A stretch of 64,000 nucleotides of DNA, from positions 1,550,001-1,614,000 of the forward strand of contig CP101406.1 in assembly GCA_024758765.1 (NCBI GenBank), given 5' to 3'. Below the pieces are notes generated by a model. It was not told where the DNA came from and made no database searches. It saw only the letters and a program-made list of their open reading frames with translations. This document shows, one piece after another, positions 16,404 to 25,272 of this stretch. The number at the start of each line of letters is the position of its first letter. Within the stretch, counting starts at the first letter, position 1. Made by a program: the position numbers and the translations under genes. The stretch comes from Mycobacterium sp. SVM_VP21 (lineage in GTDB: Bacteria; Actinomycetota; Actinomycetes; Mycobacteriales; Mycobacteriaceae).

Positions 16404-17740
16404 ATGCCCACGCACTACCCCGAGCTTGCGCGACGTGTCCATAGTCAGCGGGACCTGCAGCCGGGGCTCTACGGGGACATCGATTTCGACGCACAGCCCT
16501 ACCGCACCACCACCGATCCGGCAGACCTCTCGGCGCTGCCGGAGTGGGTCGCCGATCGCGCTCCCTATCTAGCCGACGAACAAGCCGTCGAGCTGATCTG
16601 CACGGCGACCCTGCTGGGCGACGTGGTGGCCGACCCCTATGCGGGGCTGATGTCCGAATACAGCGTCACCGCTTTGATCGACATGCTCCAGTTGGCCTGC
16701 CGCGAAGGCATCGAGGCGGTTGCCGACGCACCGCCGGAGCTGGTGGCATTCATCGCGGACATGGAGGTCGCACCCCCGTGGCTGGACATGGACCTGGTGC
16801 GCGAAGGCGCGCGGCACGCCCGCCTCCCGGCGGCCTTGGTGGCGCCGTTCGTCACCCGTGGAGCCTTCATCGCGACCTTCGTCAACACCTACGCCGCCTT
16901 GCCGATGGCGCTGACCGGGGCGTTGTCCGGCCGTCGCGCCGCGCGCCGGGTCAACGAGACCACCAGCTTCTTCGCCGTCACCACGCTGCCCGGGGCACTG
17001 GACCGCTACGGCCCGGGCTTCGAAGCGGCCGCCATGGTGCGGCTGATGCACTCGATGGTCCGCTACAACGCGCTCAAACGCTCGGAGAAGTGGGACGTCG
17101 ACGTCTACGGGATCCCCGTCCCCAGGTCGACCAGATGCCGGCCGGAATGATCAATCTCTACCTGCTGGCCACGGCCGCCGCCCGGAAGGGGCGCACCGAA
17201 TTCAGCGCCAGCGAGCGCGCCGTCGTCGAATTCACGCGCTACCGAGCGTTTTTGCTCGGTCTGCCCGAGGAGCTCCTGCCGACCACGCCCACCGAGATCA
17301 TCCACCTCATCCACACCCGCGGGGCGCTGCTGCGCGAGGACTTCGATGACGCCACCTGTGGTGAGATGGTGCGTTCGACCATGGCCGCCTATCTGCGGCC
17401 CGTCGACACGCGATGGGAGCGCATCGCCGACGCCGTCGAAAAGAGCTACAGCAAAGCCGCTTTCACGAAGGCCTTCTGCAACGGCGATCGCGCCGCCGCC
17501 AAGAACATGGGGGTGCCCATCGGCCTGGCCGACTACCTGCGGATCGGCGTGACGGCACCGTTCATCATTGGGCGCCTGCTGCTGGTGCGGCGCGCCAGCC
17601 GAATCCCCGCACTGCGCCAGCTCATCGACGACTACCTGGTGCGGCTCGTCAAACGTCGGCTCAAGACGTACGGCAGGCCCGAATTCACCAGTGATGCAAA
17701 CGATTACACACCAGCCGGGCAGCTGGCGAAACACGCCTAG
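16404..17740 (+). pseudogene. Frameshifted DUF2236 (MpaB-like oxygenase) gene, first copy
   Basis: Frame 1 from ATG 16404 (CTGGAGG just upstream) encodes the N-terminal half, about 240 residues, up to YGIPVP, then runs into TGA at 17148-17150. The rest of the family protein continues in the +1 frame from VDQMPAGMIN to TPAGQLAKHA, ending at 17740. Comparison with the intact copy at 18496 shows that one C is missing from the run at 17120-17123. Restored, the protein would have about 445 residues, against 442 in the second copy. The heme-ligand type motif RLMHSMVR is intact upstream of the lesion. Either the gene is dead or the base is a sequencing error; the rest shows no decay. Confidence 0.88.
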
Positions 17741-17751
17741 GCACCGGCGCG

Positions 17752-18354
17752 CTACCAGACCAGCCGAGCGAGGTAAGTCTGAGCGTATTGGCGGACGGCG
17801 GCGGTGTCGTTGATGTCGAGGACCCCTGCTCTGTTGGTCAGCAGTGAGGCGACCAGGCGCACCAGGATTTCGGCGGTGGTGAGGACCTCGTCGTCGGGCA
17901 TGGTGACTCCACACAGGCGCAGGGTCGCGGCGACCAGATGGCTGGCACGCACCAGGGCCTTCTCGCCGTTGGGGGTATTGACTCCGATGAGCAGTTCCGG
18001 CTCGCTTTCGATGACCGCGGTAGCCAGCGGGCTCTCGGTGATGCGGCGCATGGCGAGGGTGAAGCATTCCACGATGGCACCGCGCGCGTCCTGCGCCCGG
18101 GCGGCGTTGCCGAGTTCGACGAACAGGGCTTGTGTGTCGGCCTCAACCAGCTGCTCGAACAGTGCTTCTTTGGTGGGGAAGTGCCGGTACAGCGTGCGGC
18201 GGCTCACCCCGGCACGCTGGGCGACCGCATCGATATTCGCCCGGCGAAAAGCATGCCGGGCGAACTCCACGCGAGCGGCCGCAAGGATGGCGCCCGCGGT
18301 GCCAATCATGGGATCGCCGACCTTGACTGATGCCGGACTGGCCATGGTGTTCAT
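17752..18354 (-). CDS. TetR family regulator of the second DUF2236 module
   Basis: About 200 residues with a TetR helix-turn-helix (RRANIDAVAQRAGVSRRTLYRHF at about 37-59) and a C-terminal domain of the TetR_C type common in mycobacteria. I used ATG 18354; ATG 18345 is equally possible because AGGA precedes it by about 8 nt, while the longest reading (18441) runs through the operator. It is divergent from the intact DUF2236 gene and lies 11 bp from the end of the broken one. Confidence 0.82.
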   Translation of the reverse strand: MNTMASPASVKVGDPMIGTAGAILAAARVEFARHAFRRANIDAVAQRAGVSRRTLYRHFPTKEALFEQLVEADTQALFVELGNAARAQDARGAIVECFTLAMRRITESPLATAVIESEPELLIGVNTPNGEKALVRASHLVAATLRLCGVTMPDDEVLTTAEILVRLVASLLTNRAGVLDINDTAAVRQYAQTYLARLVW

Positions 18355-18429
18355 CCTGTCATGCTGCCCGGCCAGCTGGGCCGGGGCGAGGTGGGCCGAC
18401 GGATCCGTCGGCGGGTCTTCGCACCTGTT

Positions 18430-18459
18430 ATTGTGACACAATTACATGATTTTGTGCCA
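18430..18459. promoter_or_regulatory. Candidate TetR operator of the second DUF2236 module
   Basis: ATTGTG-A-CACAAT (18430-18442) is a perfect dyad. A wider one pairs TGACACAA (18434-18441) with TTGTGCCA (18452-18459) with one mismatch. Both lie in the spacer between the TetR and DUF2236 genes, 36-66 nt before the DUF2236 start. The sequence differs from the operator of the first module. Confidence 0.55.
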
Positions 18460-18495
18460 TCGTGCAGAAGTGCCGTCGTTTATCGGAGGTCTTGG

Positions 18496-19824
18496 ATGCC
18501 CACGCACTACCCCGAGCTGTACCAGCGCGTTCGCCGTCAAGCCGAGCTGCTGCCGGAGCTTTACGGCAACCTGGACTTCGACGTGCAGCCCTACCGCACG
18601 GCGGCCTCCCCCGACGACGTCTCCTCGCTGCCCGGCAACCCCGCCACCCGGGCCAGGTTGCTGGCCGACGATGCCGCCGTCGAGCTGATCACCACGGCCA
18701 CCTGGCTGGGCGATGTGGTGTCGGACTCCTACGCAGCGTTGATGGGCCAGTACAACGTCAGCACTCTGATCGGCATGCTTAAGCAGGCCTGCCGGAACGG
18801 TGTCGACGCGGTGCCCGACGCGCCGCCAGAGCTGGCCGCGTTCATCGCCGACCTGGAGGCCACCCCGGACTGGCTGGACATGGACCTGGTTCACAAGGGA
18901 GCAGAGCACTCCCGACTCCCGATGGCGCTGTTGGCGCCGTTCGTCGTCCGCGGAGCGTTCATTGCGACCTTCCTCAACACCTATGCTGCACTGCCGATGG
19001 CACTGACCGGCGCACTGTCGGGCAAGCGTGCCGCCGGGCGGGTCAACGAGACCACCAGCTTCTTCGCCGTCACCACGCTGCCCGGCGCACTGGACCGGCA
19101 CGGCCCGGGCTTCGAGGCGGCGGCCATGGTGCGGCTGATGCACTCGATGGTCCGCTTCAACGCCCTCAAACGATCCCCGAAATGGGACATCGGCATCTAC
19201 GGGCTACCGATCCCGCAAATCGACCAAATGCCGGCCGGGATGATCAACCTCTTCGTGCTGGCGATGGAAGCCCGCCGCCAAGGGCGCACCGAATTCACGC
19301 CGAGCGAGCGCGCCCAGGTCGAGTTCACCCGGTACCGCTGCGTACTCCTTGGCCTGCCCGAGGAGCTGCTGCCGACCACGCCCGCTGAGATCATTCGGGT
19401 GTTCAGCGCCCGCGCCGCGCTGCTGCGCGACGACTTCGACGACTCCACCTGCGGGGAGTTGGTCCGCTCGACCATGACCGCCTACCTGCGCCAGGAGCAG
19501 ACCCTGCGCGAGCGCATTGCCGATGCGGTCGAGAAGAGCTACAGCAAGGTCTTTTTCGTCAAGACGTTCTGCGGCGGTAAACGCGATGTGGCCAAGAAGA
19601 TGAGCGTCACGCTCGGCGCGGGCGACTACGCGCGGATCGCGTGCACGGCTCCGTTCGTGACGGGGCGCCTGCTGGTGGTGCAACGCGCTGTACGCACCCC
19701 CGGCCTGCGCCGGCTGACCAACGCCTACATCCTCCGACTGCTCAAGCGGCGGCTGGCCGCCTACGGCACGCCCGAATTCACCAGCGACTCCGCCGAATAC
19801 ACCCCGTCGGGCAAGGCCGCCTGA
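18496..19824 (+). CDS. DUF2236 protein (MpaB/latex-clearing-protein-like oxygenase), intact copy
   Basis: A protein of 442 residues from ATG 18496, preceded by CGGAGG. DUF2236 includes the fungal oxygenase MpaB and the b-type heme rubber oxygenase Lcp. Conserved features are RVNETTSFF near residue 182 and RLMHSMVRFNAL near 214, where the His is in the position of the Lcp heme ligand. These proteins are thought to cleave or oxidise hydrophobic isoprenoid or lipid chains. It is about 75% identical by eye to the frameshifted copy upstream. Its last 64 bp overlap the end of the convergent acyltransferase gene. Confidence 0.88.
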   Translation: MPTHYPELYQRVRRQAELLPELYGNLDFDVQPYRTAASPDDVSSLPGNPATRARLLADDAAVELITTATWLGDVVSDSYAALMGQYNVSTLIGMLKQACRNGVDAVPDAPPELAAFIADLEATPDWLDMDLVHKGAEHSRLPMALLAPFVVRGAFIATFLNTYAALPMALTGALSGKRAAGRVNETTSFFAVTTLPGALDRHGPGFEAAAMVRLMHSMVRFNALKRSPKWDIGIYGLPIPQIDQMPAGMINLFVLAMEARRQGRTEFTPSERAQVEFTRYRCVLLGLPEELLPTTPAEIIRVFSARAALLRDDFDDSTCGELVRSTMTAYLRQEQTLRERIADAVEKSYSKVFFVKTFCGGKRDVAKKMSVTLGAGDYARIACTAPFVTGRLLVVQRAVRTPGLRRLTNAYILRLLKRRLAAYGTPEFTSDSAEYTPSGKAA

Positions 19825-20951
19825 TCAGCATCGGAGCGCTCCGGCGGATGCCGGGTCTCCCAACCCCGTAGCTTCTCTCGGCACGGCTGCTCCACCAGGG
19901 CGTAGCTCACCGCAGCGATGGCGACGGTGAACACCATCGTCAGCGCCAGCACCACCGCCATGTCGCCGGTGAACGCGAATCGGCCGATCACGGGGAACAC
20001 CATGTCGAGGGCCGCCAGGTGCCAGATGAAGATCCCGTAGGACCAGCGGCCCAACGTCACCATCGGCGCACTGGCCAAAAACCGGTGCGGTGTGTCGGGC
20101 CGGTCCAGCACCAGCGGCGCCAGCAGCGCCCACGCCAGTACTCCACCCATCGCGGTGCGCACGATGAACTGACCGACGGTGGCCGAGGTCAACCCTTCCG
20201 GCCCAGCCAGCGGTGAGGCCGCCACTCCGAATGCCACCAGGGTCAGCAGCGCCATTGGCAGCCGCCGACGGGCCAGCCGGTGCACCCGCCCGACCGGGCT
20301 GAATGCCCACTCCGCCAGCAGCATGCCCGCCCCAAACCAGCAGCCGTACGCCGGCGCCCAGTTCAACGGATTCACCCCATAGGGCGTGTGGATGGGCAGG
20401 AACCCCCACCCCAGGCTGAGCAGCGCCACAGCCGCAATCGCTGGTATTCGGGCCCGCACCGGCAACCGCCGCGCCGCCAGCGCCAGCAACGGCAAGGCGA
20501 TGTAGAAGCTGACCTCCACAGCCAGGCTCCACATCTGGGTCAGGCCCGGGGTCAGGGTCAGCGGCACGTAAATCTGCGTCATCGTGAGATTGGCCAGCCA
20601 CACCACGAGGCTGGCGTCCCCGGCATCGGGCAGCAGGGCCAGGATCACCACCACCGACACCAGGTAGGCCGGCATGATCCGCACCACCCGTGACCGCAGG
20701 TAATGCCCGGTCGCCGGCGCCGGACGCAGTCCGCGCGCGGCGGCCGCTTGGCCACGCCACAGCAAAAATCCGCTCAGCGCGAAGAACACCGCGACGGCCA
20801 TGTCGAAACGACCCCACAGCCGGCCGCTGATCCCCGCCGAGTGTCCCGTCTGAAACGCGACGTGCGTGATAACCACCCCAATAGCCGCGCAGGCACGCAT
20901 ACCCTCGACTGCAGGCAGGAAGCTGCGTACGCCACCCACCTGCTGACTCAT
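19761..20951 (-). CDS. Membrane acyltransferase 3 family protein (Rv0228 type)
   Basis: A protein of 396 residues with about ten membrane helices. The family signature R-A-hydrophobic-V-x-x-H is seen in FLPAVEGMRACAAIGVVITHVAF near the N-terminus, and FALSGFLLWRG follows. Acyltransferase-3 proteins O-acylate glycans or lipids using cytoplasmic acyl-CoA. Synteny with Rv0228, divergent from the pgfA-type gene, supports the assignment. ATG 20951 fits the family N-terminus; a longer in-frame reading crosses into the promoter. The C-terminus overlaps the DUF2236 gene by 64 bp. Confidence 0.87.
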   Translation of the reverse strand: MSQQVGGVRSFLPAVEGMRACAAIGVVITHVAFQTGHSAGISGRLWGRFDMAVAVFFALSGFLLWRGQAAAARGLRPAPATGHYLRSRVVRIMPAYLVSVVVILALLPDAGDASLVVWLANLTMTQIYVPLTLTPGLTQMWSLAVEVSFYIALPLLALAARRLPVRARIPAIAAVALLSLGWGFLPIHTPYGVNPLNWAPAYGCWFGAGMLLAEWAFSPVGRVHRLARRRLPMALLTLVAFGVAASPLAGPEGLTSATVGQFIVRTAMGGVLAWALLAPLVLDRPDTPHRFLASAPMVTLGRWSYGIFIWHLAALDMVFPVIGRFAFTGDMAVVLALTMVFTVAIAAVSYALVEQPCREKLRGWETRHPPERSDADQAALPDGVYSAESLVNSGVP

Positions 20952-21055
20952 CTGATTTCCGACCGAGGCATCGATGGACACACAGTAGCTGTTGCAGCTG
21001 CTGCTGTTAGGGTCGAACAAATTTGGGTACGGGGACAAAAGGAGGATGCGGCGAC

Positions 21056-22309
21056 GTGAACCGAGCAATCATGATGCGTATCGCGGCATGCGCAGTCATG
21101 GGCCTCGGCGCCGCCCTGATGGTCGCGGCACTGCTGCTGTCCACCTACACCGCAGGCAGAATCGCCAAGATCCCGCTCGATATCGACATCACGCTGATCG
21201 GCAACGGCAGCGGCGCCGCGCTGGACCCGGAGTCCCTCGGCAGTGAACACGCGGTCGTTGATCAGGACGTGCCGCTGGTGTCCCAGCAACAGATCGGTGT
21301 CGAGTCGCCCGCCAATGCCGAGGTGGTGACCTTGCAGGTCGGCTCGTCGCTACGGCGCGCGGACCGGCAGAAGGACACCGGGCTGCTGTTGGCCATCGTC
21401 GACACCGTGACGCTGAACCGCACGACCGCCGAGGCGATTTCGGATGACACCCACCCGGGTGGCTCGGTGCAGCGGCCGCGCAACTTTGATGACGAGAGCC
21501 CGCCCACCAACATCGCCCTGCCGCACGAAGGACTGTCCTACCGGTTCCCCTTCGCCACCAAGAAGCAGTCCTACCAATACTTCGATCCGATCGCGCAGAA
21601 GGCCTACGAGGCCAACTACGAAGGCGAAGACGACGTCAATGGGCTGACCACCTACCGGTTCGTCCAGAACGTCGGCTACGACGGCGACGGCACCCTGGCC
21701 GAGCCGGTGCGCTACCCGTCGCTGTACGGCCACGACGAAGACGGTGAGATCACCGCACCCGCCCGGCTCTGGAACATCGAAGGCGCTGACCCCGACGAAG
21801 AGGTCACGATGACGCGGTACTACGCCGCGCAGCGCACCATGTGGGTCGACCCCGTCTCGGGCACCATCGTCAAGTCGAAGCTGCACGCCAACCACTACTA
21901 CGCCCGAGACGCACTCAAGCCGGAGATTGCACTGGCCGACTACACGGTCACCAGCTCCGAGGAGACCATCGAGGCGCAGGTCAACGCGGCCCGTAACGAA
22001 CGCGACCGGGTGGCGCTGTGGTCCCGGGTCCTGCCGATCACCTTCACCGCAGCGGGGCTGATCTGCTTGATCGGCGGCGTCCTGGTCGGCTGGTTCAGCC
22101 TGCCGGCCGAGGCCGCGCTGGGCCGTAGCGACCAGCATGGCTCCGACGGCGGATTCTTCGGCGGTTTCGCGCCCAAGGCACCCACGGCCGACCGCCCGTC
22201 CGGGGCCGAGGCCGAGACCGAGAAGATTCCGGCGCAACGTCCCCAGCTGGACCGGCCGGCAGCGCCACCAGAGGCGAGCGCCCCGGATTCGGCTCCCGAC
22301 CAACCGTAG
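21056..22309 (+). CDS. pgfA: PgfA-like DUF3068 membrane protein (Rv0227c)
   Basis: A protein of 417 residues from GTG 21056, with AAAAGGAGG 10 nt before it. An N-terminal helix (about 8-30) and a second at about 326-350 enclose a large periplasmic DUF3068 domain containing the conserved blocks VPLVSQQQ, PPTNIALPHEGLSYRFPF and NGLTTYRF. The acidic, Pro-rich cytoplasmic tail is variable. From the literature as I remember it, the M. smegmatis homologue is the polar growth factor PgfA, linked to MmpL3 and TMM, and the corynebacterial one affects lipomannan maturation. It is followed after 7 bp by another membrane-protein gene, so the two are an operon. Confidence 0.9.
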   Translation: MNRAIMMRIAACAVMGLGAALMVAALLLSTYTAGRIAKIPLDIDITLIGNGSGAALDPESLGSEHAVVDQDVPLVSQQQIGVESPANAEVVTLQVGSSLRRADRQKDTGLLLAIVDTVTLNRTTAEAISDDTHPGGSVQRPRNFDDESPPTNIALPHEGLSYRFPFATKKQSYQYFDPIAQKAYEANYEGEDDVNGLTTYRFVQNVGYDGDGTLAEPVRYPSLYGHDEDGEITAPARLWNIEGADPDEEVTMTRYYAAQRTMWVDPVSGTIVKSKLHANHYYARDALKPEIALADYTVTSSEETIEAQVNAARNERDRVALWSRVLPITFTAAGLICLIGGVLVGWFSLPAEAALGRSDQHGSDGGFFGGFAPKAPTADRPSGAEAETEKIPAQRPQLDRPAAPPEASAPDSAPDQP

Positions 22310-22316
22310 TTCCGCG

Positions 22317-24047
22317 GTGGTGCGAGCCAGGCGCTGGATCGCGCCGTGCTATGCACTCGGGCTGACACTGCTCATCCTGGCGCCATTGCTGCGCCCGGGT
22401 TATTTGCTGTTGCGAGACGCGGTTTCGACGCCGCGGTCATATCTGACCGGCGCGGCCCTCGGACTGGCTGAAGCCTCTCCGCGAGCGGTGCCCCAAGACT
22501 TCGCAGTGGCGCTGGCGTCGCGGCTGATCGACGGCGGCACCGTGGTCAAGGCGCTGCTGTTCGTGGGCCTGTGGCTGGCTGGATGTGGTGCCGCACGGCT
22601 GGTGGCGATCGTGCTGCCGGAGGCCGGGCTGCCCGGTCAGCTGGTGGCGATCACGGTGGCGATCTGGAACCCGTATGTGGCCGAGCGACTGCTGCAGGGC
22701 CATTGGAGCCTGCTGGTCGGGTACGGCTGCCTGCCGTGGGTGGCGGTGGCGATGCTGCGGTTGCGCGCCGGTGCAACCGGGCCCATGCGGCGGTCCCGGC
22801 TTCCCCTCACCTCCGCCGGGCTGTTCGGCCTGGTGTTTTTTCTGGCGCTGGCCGGCTTGACACCCACCGGGCTCCTGCTGGCGGCGGTGGTGGCGCTGGT
22901 GTGTGTCGCGGCGCCCGGGTCCGGGCCGCCGCGCTGGTGGTGCGCGGCCAGCGCAGTGGCGATCGCGGCGACCGCCGCGCTGCCGTGGCTGATGGCAGTG
23001 GTGCTGAGCCCGGGGTCGGCACAGGGCGAGTCGGCCGGGGTGGCGGCATTCGCGGCCCGCGCCGAGCCCGGGCTAGGCACCCTGGGCAGCCTCGCCGGCC
23101 TCGGCGGGATCTGGAACGCCGAGGCGGTGCCCGGTTCGCGACGAACCGCTTTTGCGCTGCTGGCGACGGCGGTGTTCATCGGGGTGCTGGGACTGGGATG
23201 GGCCTCGGTGCGCGACCTGCCCGCGGTGCGGCCGCTGCTGATCCTGGCGGGCGTGACGGTGCTGACGTTCACCCTTCTGGCCACCGGCCCGGGGCTCGCG
23301 CTGCTGCGTTGGGCGACGGAGATCGCACCTGGGCTCGGGGTGCTGCGCGACGGTCAGAAGTGGGTGGCGCTGGCGGTGCCGGGCTACCTACTGGCTGGTG
23401 CCGGGGCGGTGGTGGGGCTGCGGGACCGGCTGGCGCCGGCGCGGGCGGCGCTGGTGTGCTGCGTCGCGCTGATCGTCGTCCTGCCCGACCTGGCCTGGGG
23501 AGTGGCCGGGCGGGTCACGCCGGTGCACTACCCCCCCGGTTGGGCGGCGGTGGCGGCCAAGATCAACGCCGATCCGCGCCCGGTGGCCGTGCTGCCGGCC
23601 GACACCATGCGCCACTTCCCTTGGGCGGGGCCGGCTCCGGTGCTCGATCCGCTGCCCCGCTGGGTGCGCGCCGAGGTGCTCACGACCGGCGACCTGACCG
23701 TCGGCGGACACACGGTGCCCGGGGAGGGCAGCCACGCCCGCGAGGTGCAGAAGGCACTGTTGTCCGGGGCTGAGCCCGCCACGCTCGGCGTCAACGGAGT
23801 GGGATGGGTGGTCACGGAAACCGACGTCGATGGCGAAATAGGCTCTGCGGCAAAAACTCTGACCCGGCTTCCCGTGGCCTACCGAGATTCTGACCTTACC
23901 GTCTACCGGGTCGGCGGCCGCGCGCCGAAGGCGTCGACCGGACCGCGTCGCGCCGCGATGGCCGCCCACCTGGTGTGGCTGGGGATGCTGGTAGCGGGCG
24001 CGGGAGGTCTGGCGGCGCCCTTGATGCAACGCCGCTTGCGCGGTTAA
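22317..24047 (+). CDS. Polytopic membrane protein (Rv0226c type)
   Basis: A protein of about 576 residues from GTG 22317 (GTG 22320 also possible). About a dozen membrane helices fill residues 10-390, followed by a periplasmic domain (about 395-550) and a final helix at 545-570. The blocks GYLLLRDAVSTPRSYLTG and IWNPYVAERLLQGHWSLLVGYGCLPW are strongly conserved with Rv0226c as I recall it. The fold resembles GT-C type membrane glycosyltransferases, but no acceptor is known. It forms a pair with the pgfA-type gene. Its stop interlocks with that of the convergent phzF-like gene. Confidence 0.85.
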   Translation: MVRARRWIAPCYALGLTLLILAPLLRPGYLLLRDAVSTPRSYLTGAALGLAEASPRAVPQDFAVALASRLIDGGTVVKALLFVGLWLAGCGAARLVAIVLPEAGLPGQLVAITVAIWNPYVAERLLQGHWSLLVGYGCLPWVAVAMLRLRAGATGPMRRSRLPLTSAGLFGLVFFLALAGLTPTGLLLAAVVALVCVAAPGSGPPRWWCAASAVAIAATAALPWLMAVVLSPGSAQGESAGVAAFAARAEPGLGTLGSLAGLGGIWNAEAVPGSRRTAFALLATAVFIGVLGLGWASVRDLPAVRPLLILAGVTVLTFTLLATGPGLALLRWATEIAPGLGVLRDGQKWVALAVPGYLLAGAGAVVGLRDRLAPARAALVCCVALIVVLPDLAWGVAGRVTPVHYPPGWAAVAAKINADPRPVAVLPADTMRHFPWAGPAPVLDPLPRWVRAEVLTTGDLTVGGHTVPGEGSHAREVQKALLSGAEPATLGVNGVGWVVTETDVDGEIGSAAKTLTRLPVAYRDSDLTVYRVGGRAPKASTGPRRAAMAAHLVWLGMLVAGAGGLAAPLMQRRLRG

Positions 24048-24823
24048 CGGCGAAGTTCGCCGCTGAAGACGGTCACGGCGTGACCGGTCAAGATGACACG
24101 GTCGCCGTCACGGCGGACCCGCAATTGCCCGCCTCGCGCAGAGGCCTGCTCGGCCGAGAACTCGTCGACCCCGAGGCGCTCGCCCCACAGCGCGGCGAGA
24201 GTGCAGTGCGCCGAGCCGGTCACCGGGTCCTCGGACAGCCCGAAACGGGGCGCGAACACCCGGCTCACGATGTCGGCGCCGCCGTCACCGACTGCCGTAA
24301 CCACGACGGCGCGGGCGTCGACCTTCGCCAGCGACGCCGTGTCCGGTACCAGCGCACGGACTTCGGCCGCCGATCCGGCTTCCACGACCACGTCCATGCT
24401 TCCCCGCCACACCGAGCGAATGCGCACCCCAGGCAGGCCCACCACCAGCTCCGCTGTCGGCGACTCGCGGCGTACCGGGTCCGCCGGAAACCCCATGGAG
24501 ATCGCACCATCCGGACCCGTCGTGCAGGACAGCAACCGCTCGCCCACCTGGAAGGACTGATCCCCACCCAGGACATGGGCACTGGCCAGGGTTCCCGAGC
24601 CGCACAACGCCAATTCGGCCACCGGGCTGAACCACCGCAGAGCTCGCGGACCGGCACCGGATTTGGCTGGCCCGATGAATGCTGTTGCCGGGCAGTTGAG
24701 CTCAGCCGCCACCGCCTGCATCCACGTGGTGTCGGCGGGACCATCCAGCACCACGACACCGGTGGGGTTCCCCCGGAACCTGACCGCCGTGAACGTGTCG
24801 ACTACATATGTCGGGACGGACAC
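24044..24823 (-). CDS. PhzF-family isomerase
   Basis: A PhzF-fold protein of 259 residues. It begins YVVDTFTAVRFRGNPTGVVVLDG, the family N-terminus, with the substrate-binding segments ELNCPATAFIGP and FSPVAELALCGSGTLASAHVL. The family Glu that acts as acid-base is normally in the SE motif after the first strand; here AAELNCPAT holds the position. Relatives are phenazine isomerases and diaminopimelate-epimerase-like enzymes, and most have unknown substrates. The GTG start abuts the stop of the DCC gene upstream without a gap, so translation is probably coupled. Confidence 0.85.
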   Translation of the reverse strand: MSVPTYVVDTFTAVRFRGNPTGVVVLDGPADTTWMQAVAAELNCPATAFIGPAKSGAGPRALRWFSPVAELALCGSGTLASAHVLGGDQSFQVGERLLSCTTGPDGAISMGFPADPVRRESPTAELVVGLPGVRIRSVWRGSMDVVVEAGSAAEVRALVPDTASLAKVDARAVVVTAVGDGGADIVSRVFAPRFGLSEDPVTGSAHCTLAALWGERLGVDEFSAEQASARGGQLRVRRDGDRVILTGHAVTVFSGELRR

Positions 24824-25249
24824 CTAAGCGTCCAGGAAGCGGGCCCGCACGCCCTGCCCGGGGATGGGGCAGGTGTCGTGCCGACCACCCAACCGATAGC
24901 GGACGGCGGCGAAGCGGTCGTAGAGCCAGTCACGCAGTCCTGCCGGGATGATTCGAGCCGCGAGCAGCAGCCGGAAGGGCCCGCCCAGGTAGCTCAGCAC
25001 CCGCAGGGCCGCCGCCGATCGAACGTCGATGTGCTCGTCGGGCCGGCCGGGGTTCTCCACGTAGACCATCGAGTCAACGTCGCGCAGGTCCGGATGACGC
25101 TCGATAATCGCGCGCGCGAAGTCACTTTCCAATGCCGCAAATCGCAGCGTGCCGCGCCGGTCGAACCGCAGGATGCTCTGCACCGATCGATTACAGATTC
25201 CACAGACACCGTCGTAGAGCAGCACCGGAGCCACGGGCTGGTCAGTCAC
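24824..25249 (-). CDS. DCC-family (DUF393) thiol-disulfide oxidoreductase-like protein
   Basis: A protein of 141 residues. The family signature DxxCxxC is seen as YDGVCGICN near residue 13, a redox-like pair of cysteines in a thioredoxin-type fold. Its substrate is not known. It starts with GTG 23 bp after the glycosyltransferase stop and runs directly into the phzF-like gene, so the order GT4, DCC, PhzF is one transcript. DCC and PhzF are not part of this locus in M. tuberculosis as I recall it. Confidence 0.83.
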   Translation of the reverse strand: MTDQPVAPVLLYDGVCGICNRSVQSILRFDRRGTLRFAALESDFARAIIERHPDLRDVDSMVYVENPGRPDEHIDVRSAAALRVLSYLGGPFRLLLAARIIPAGLRDWLYDRFAAVRYRLGGRHDTCPIPGQGVRARFLDA

Positions 25250-25272
25250 CGGTACACCTCCGCGCTATCGCC

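Noticed and set aside
16404..17150. A genuine short 249-residue DUF2236 protein
   Set aside because: The missing C-terminal half is present and conserved in the next frame, so this is a frameshift and not a short family member.
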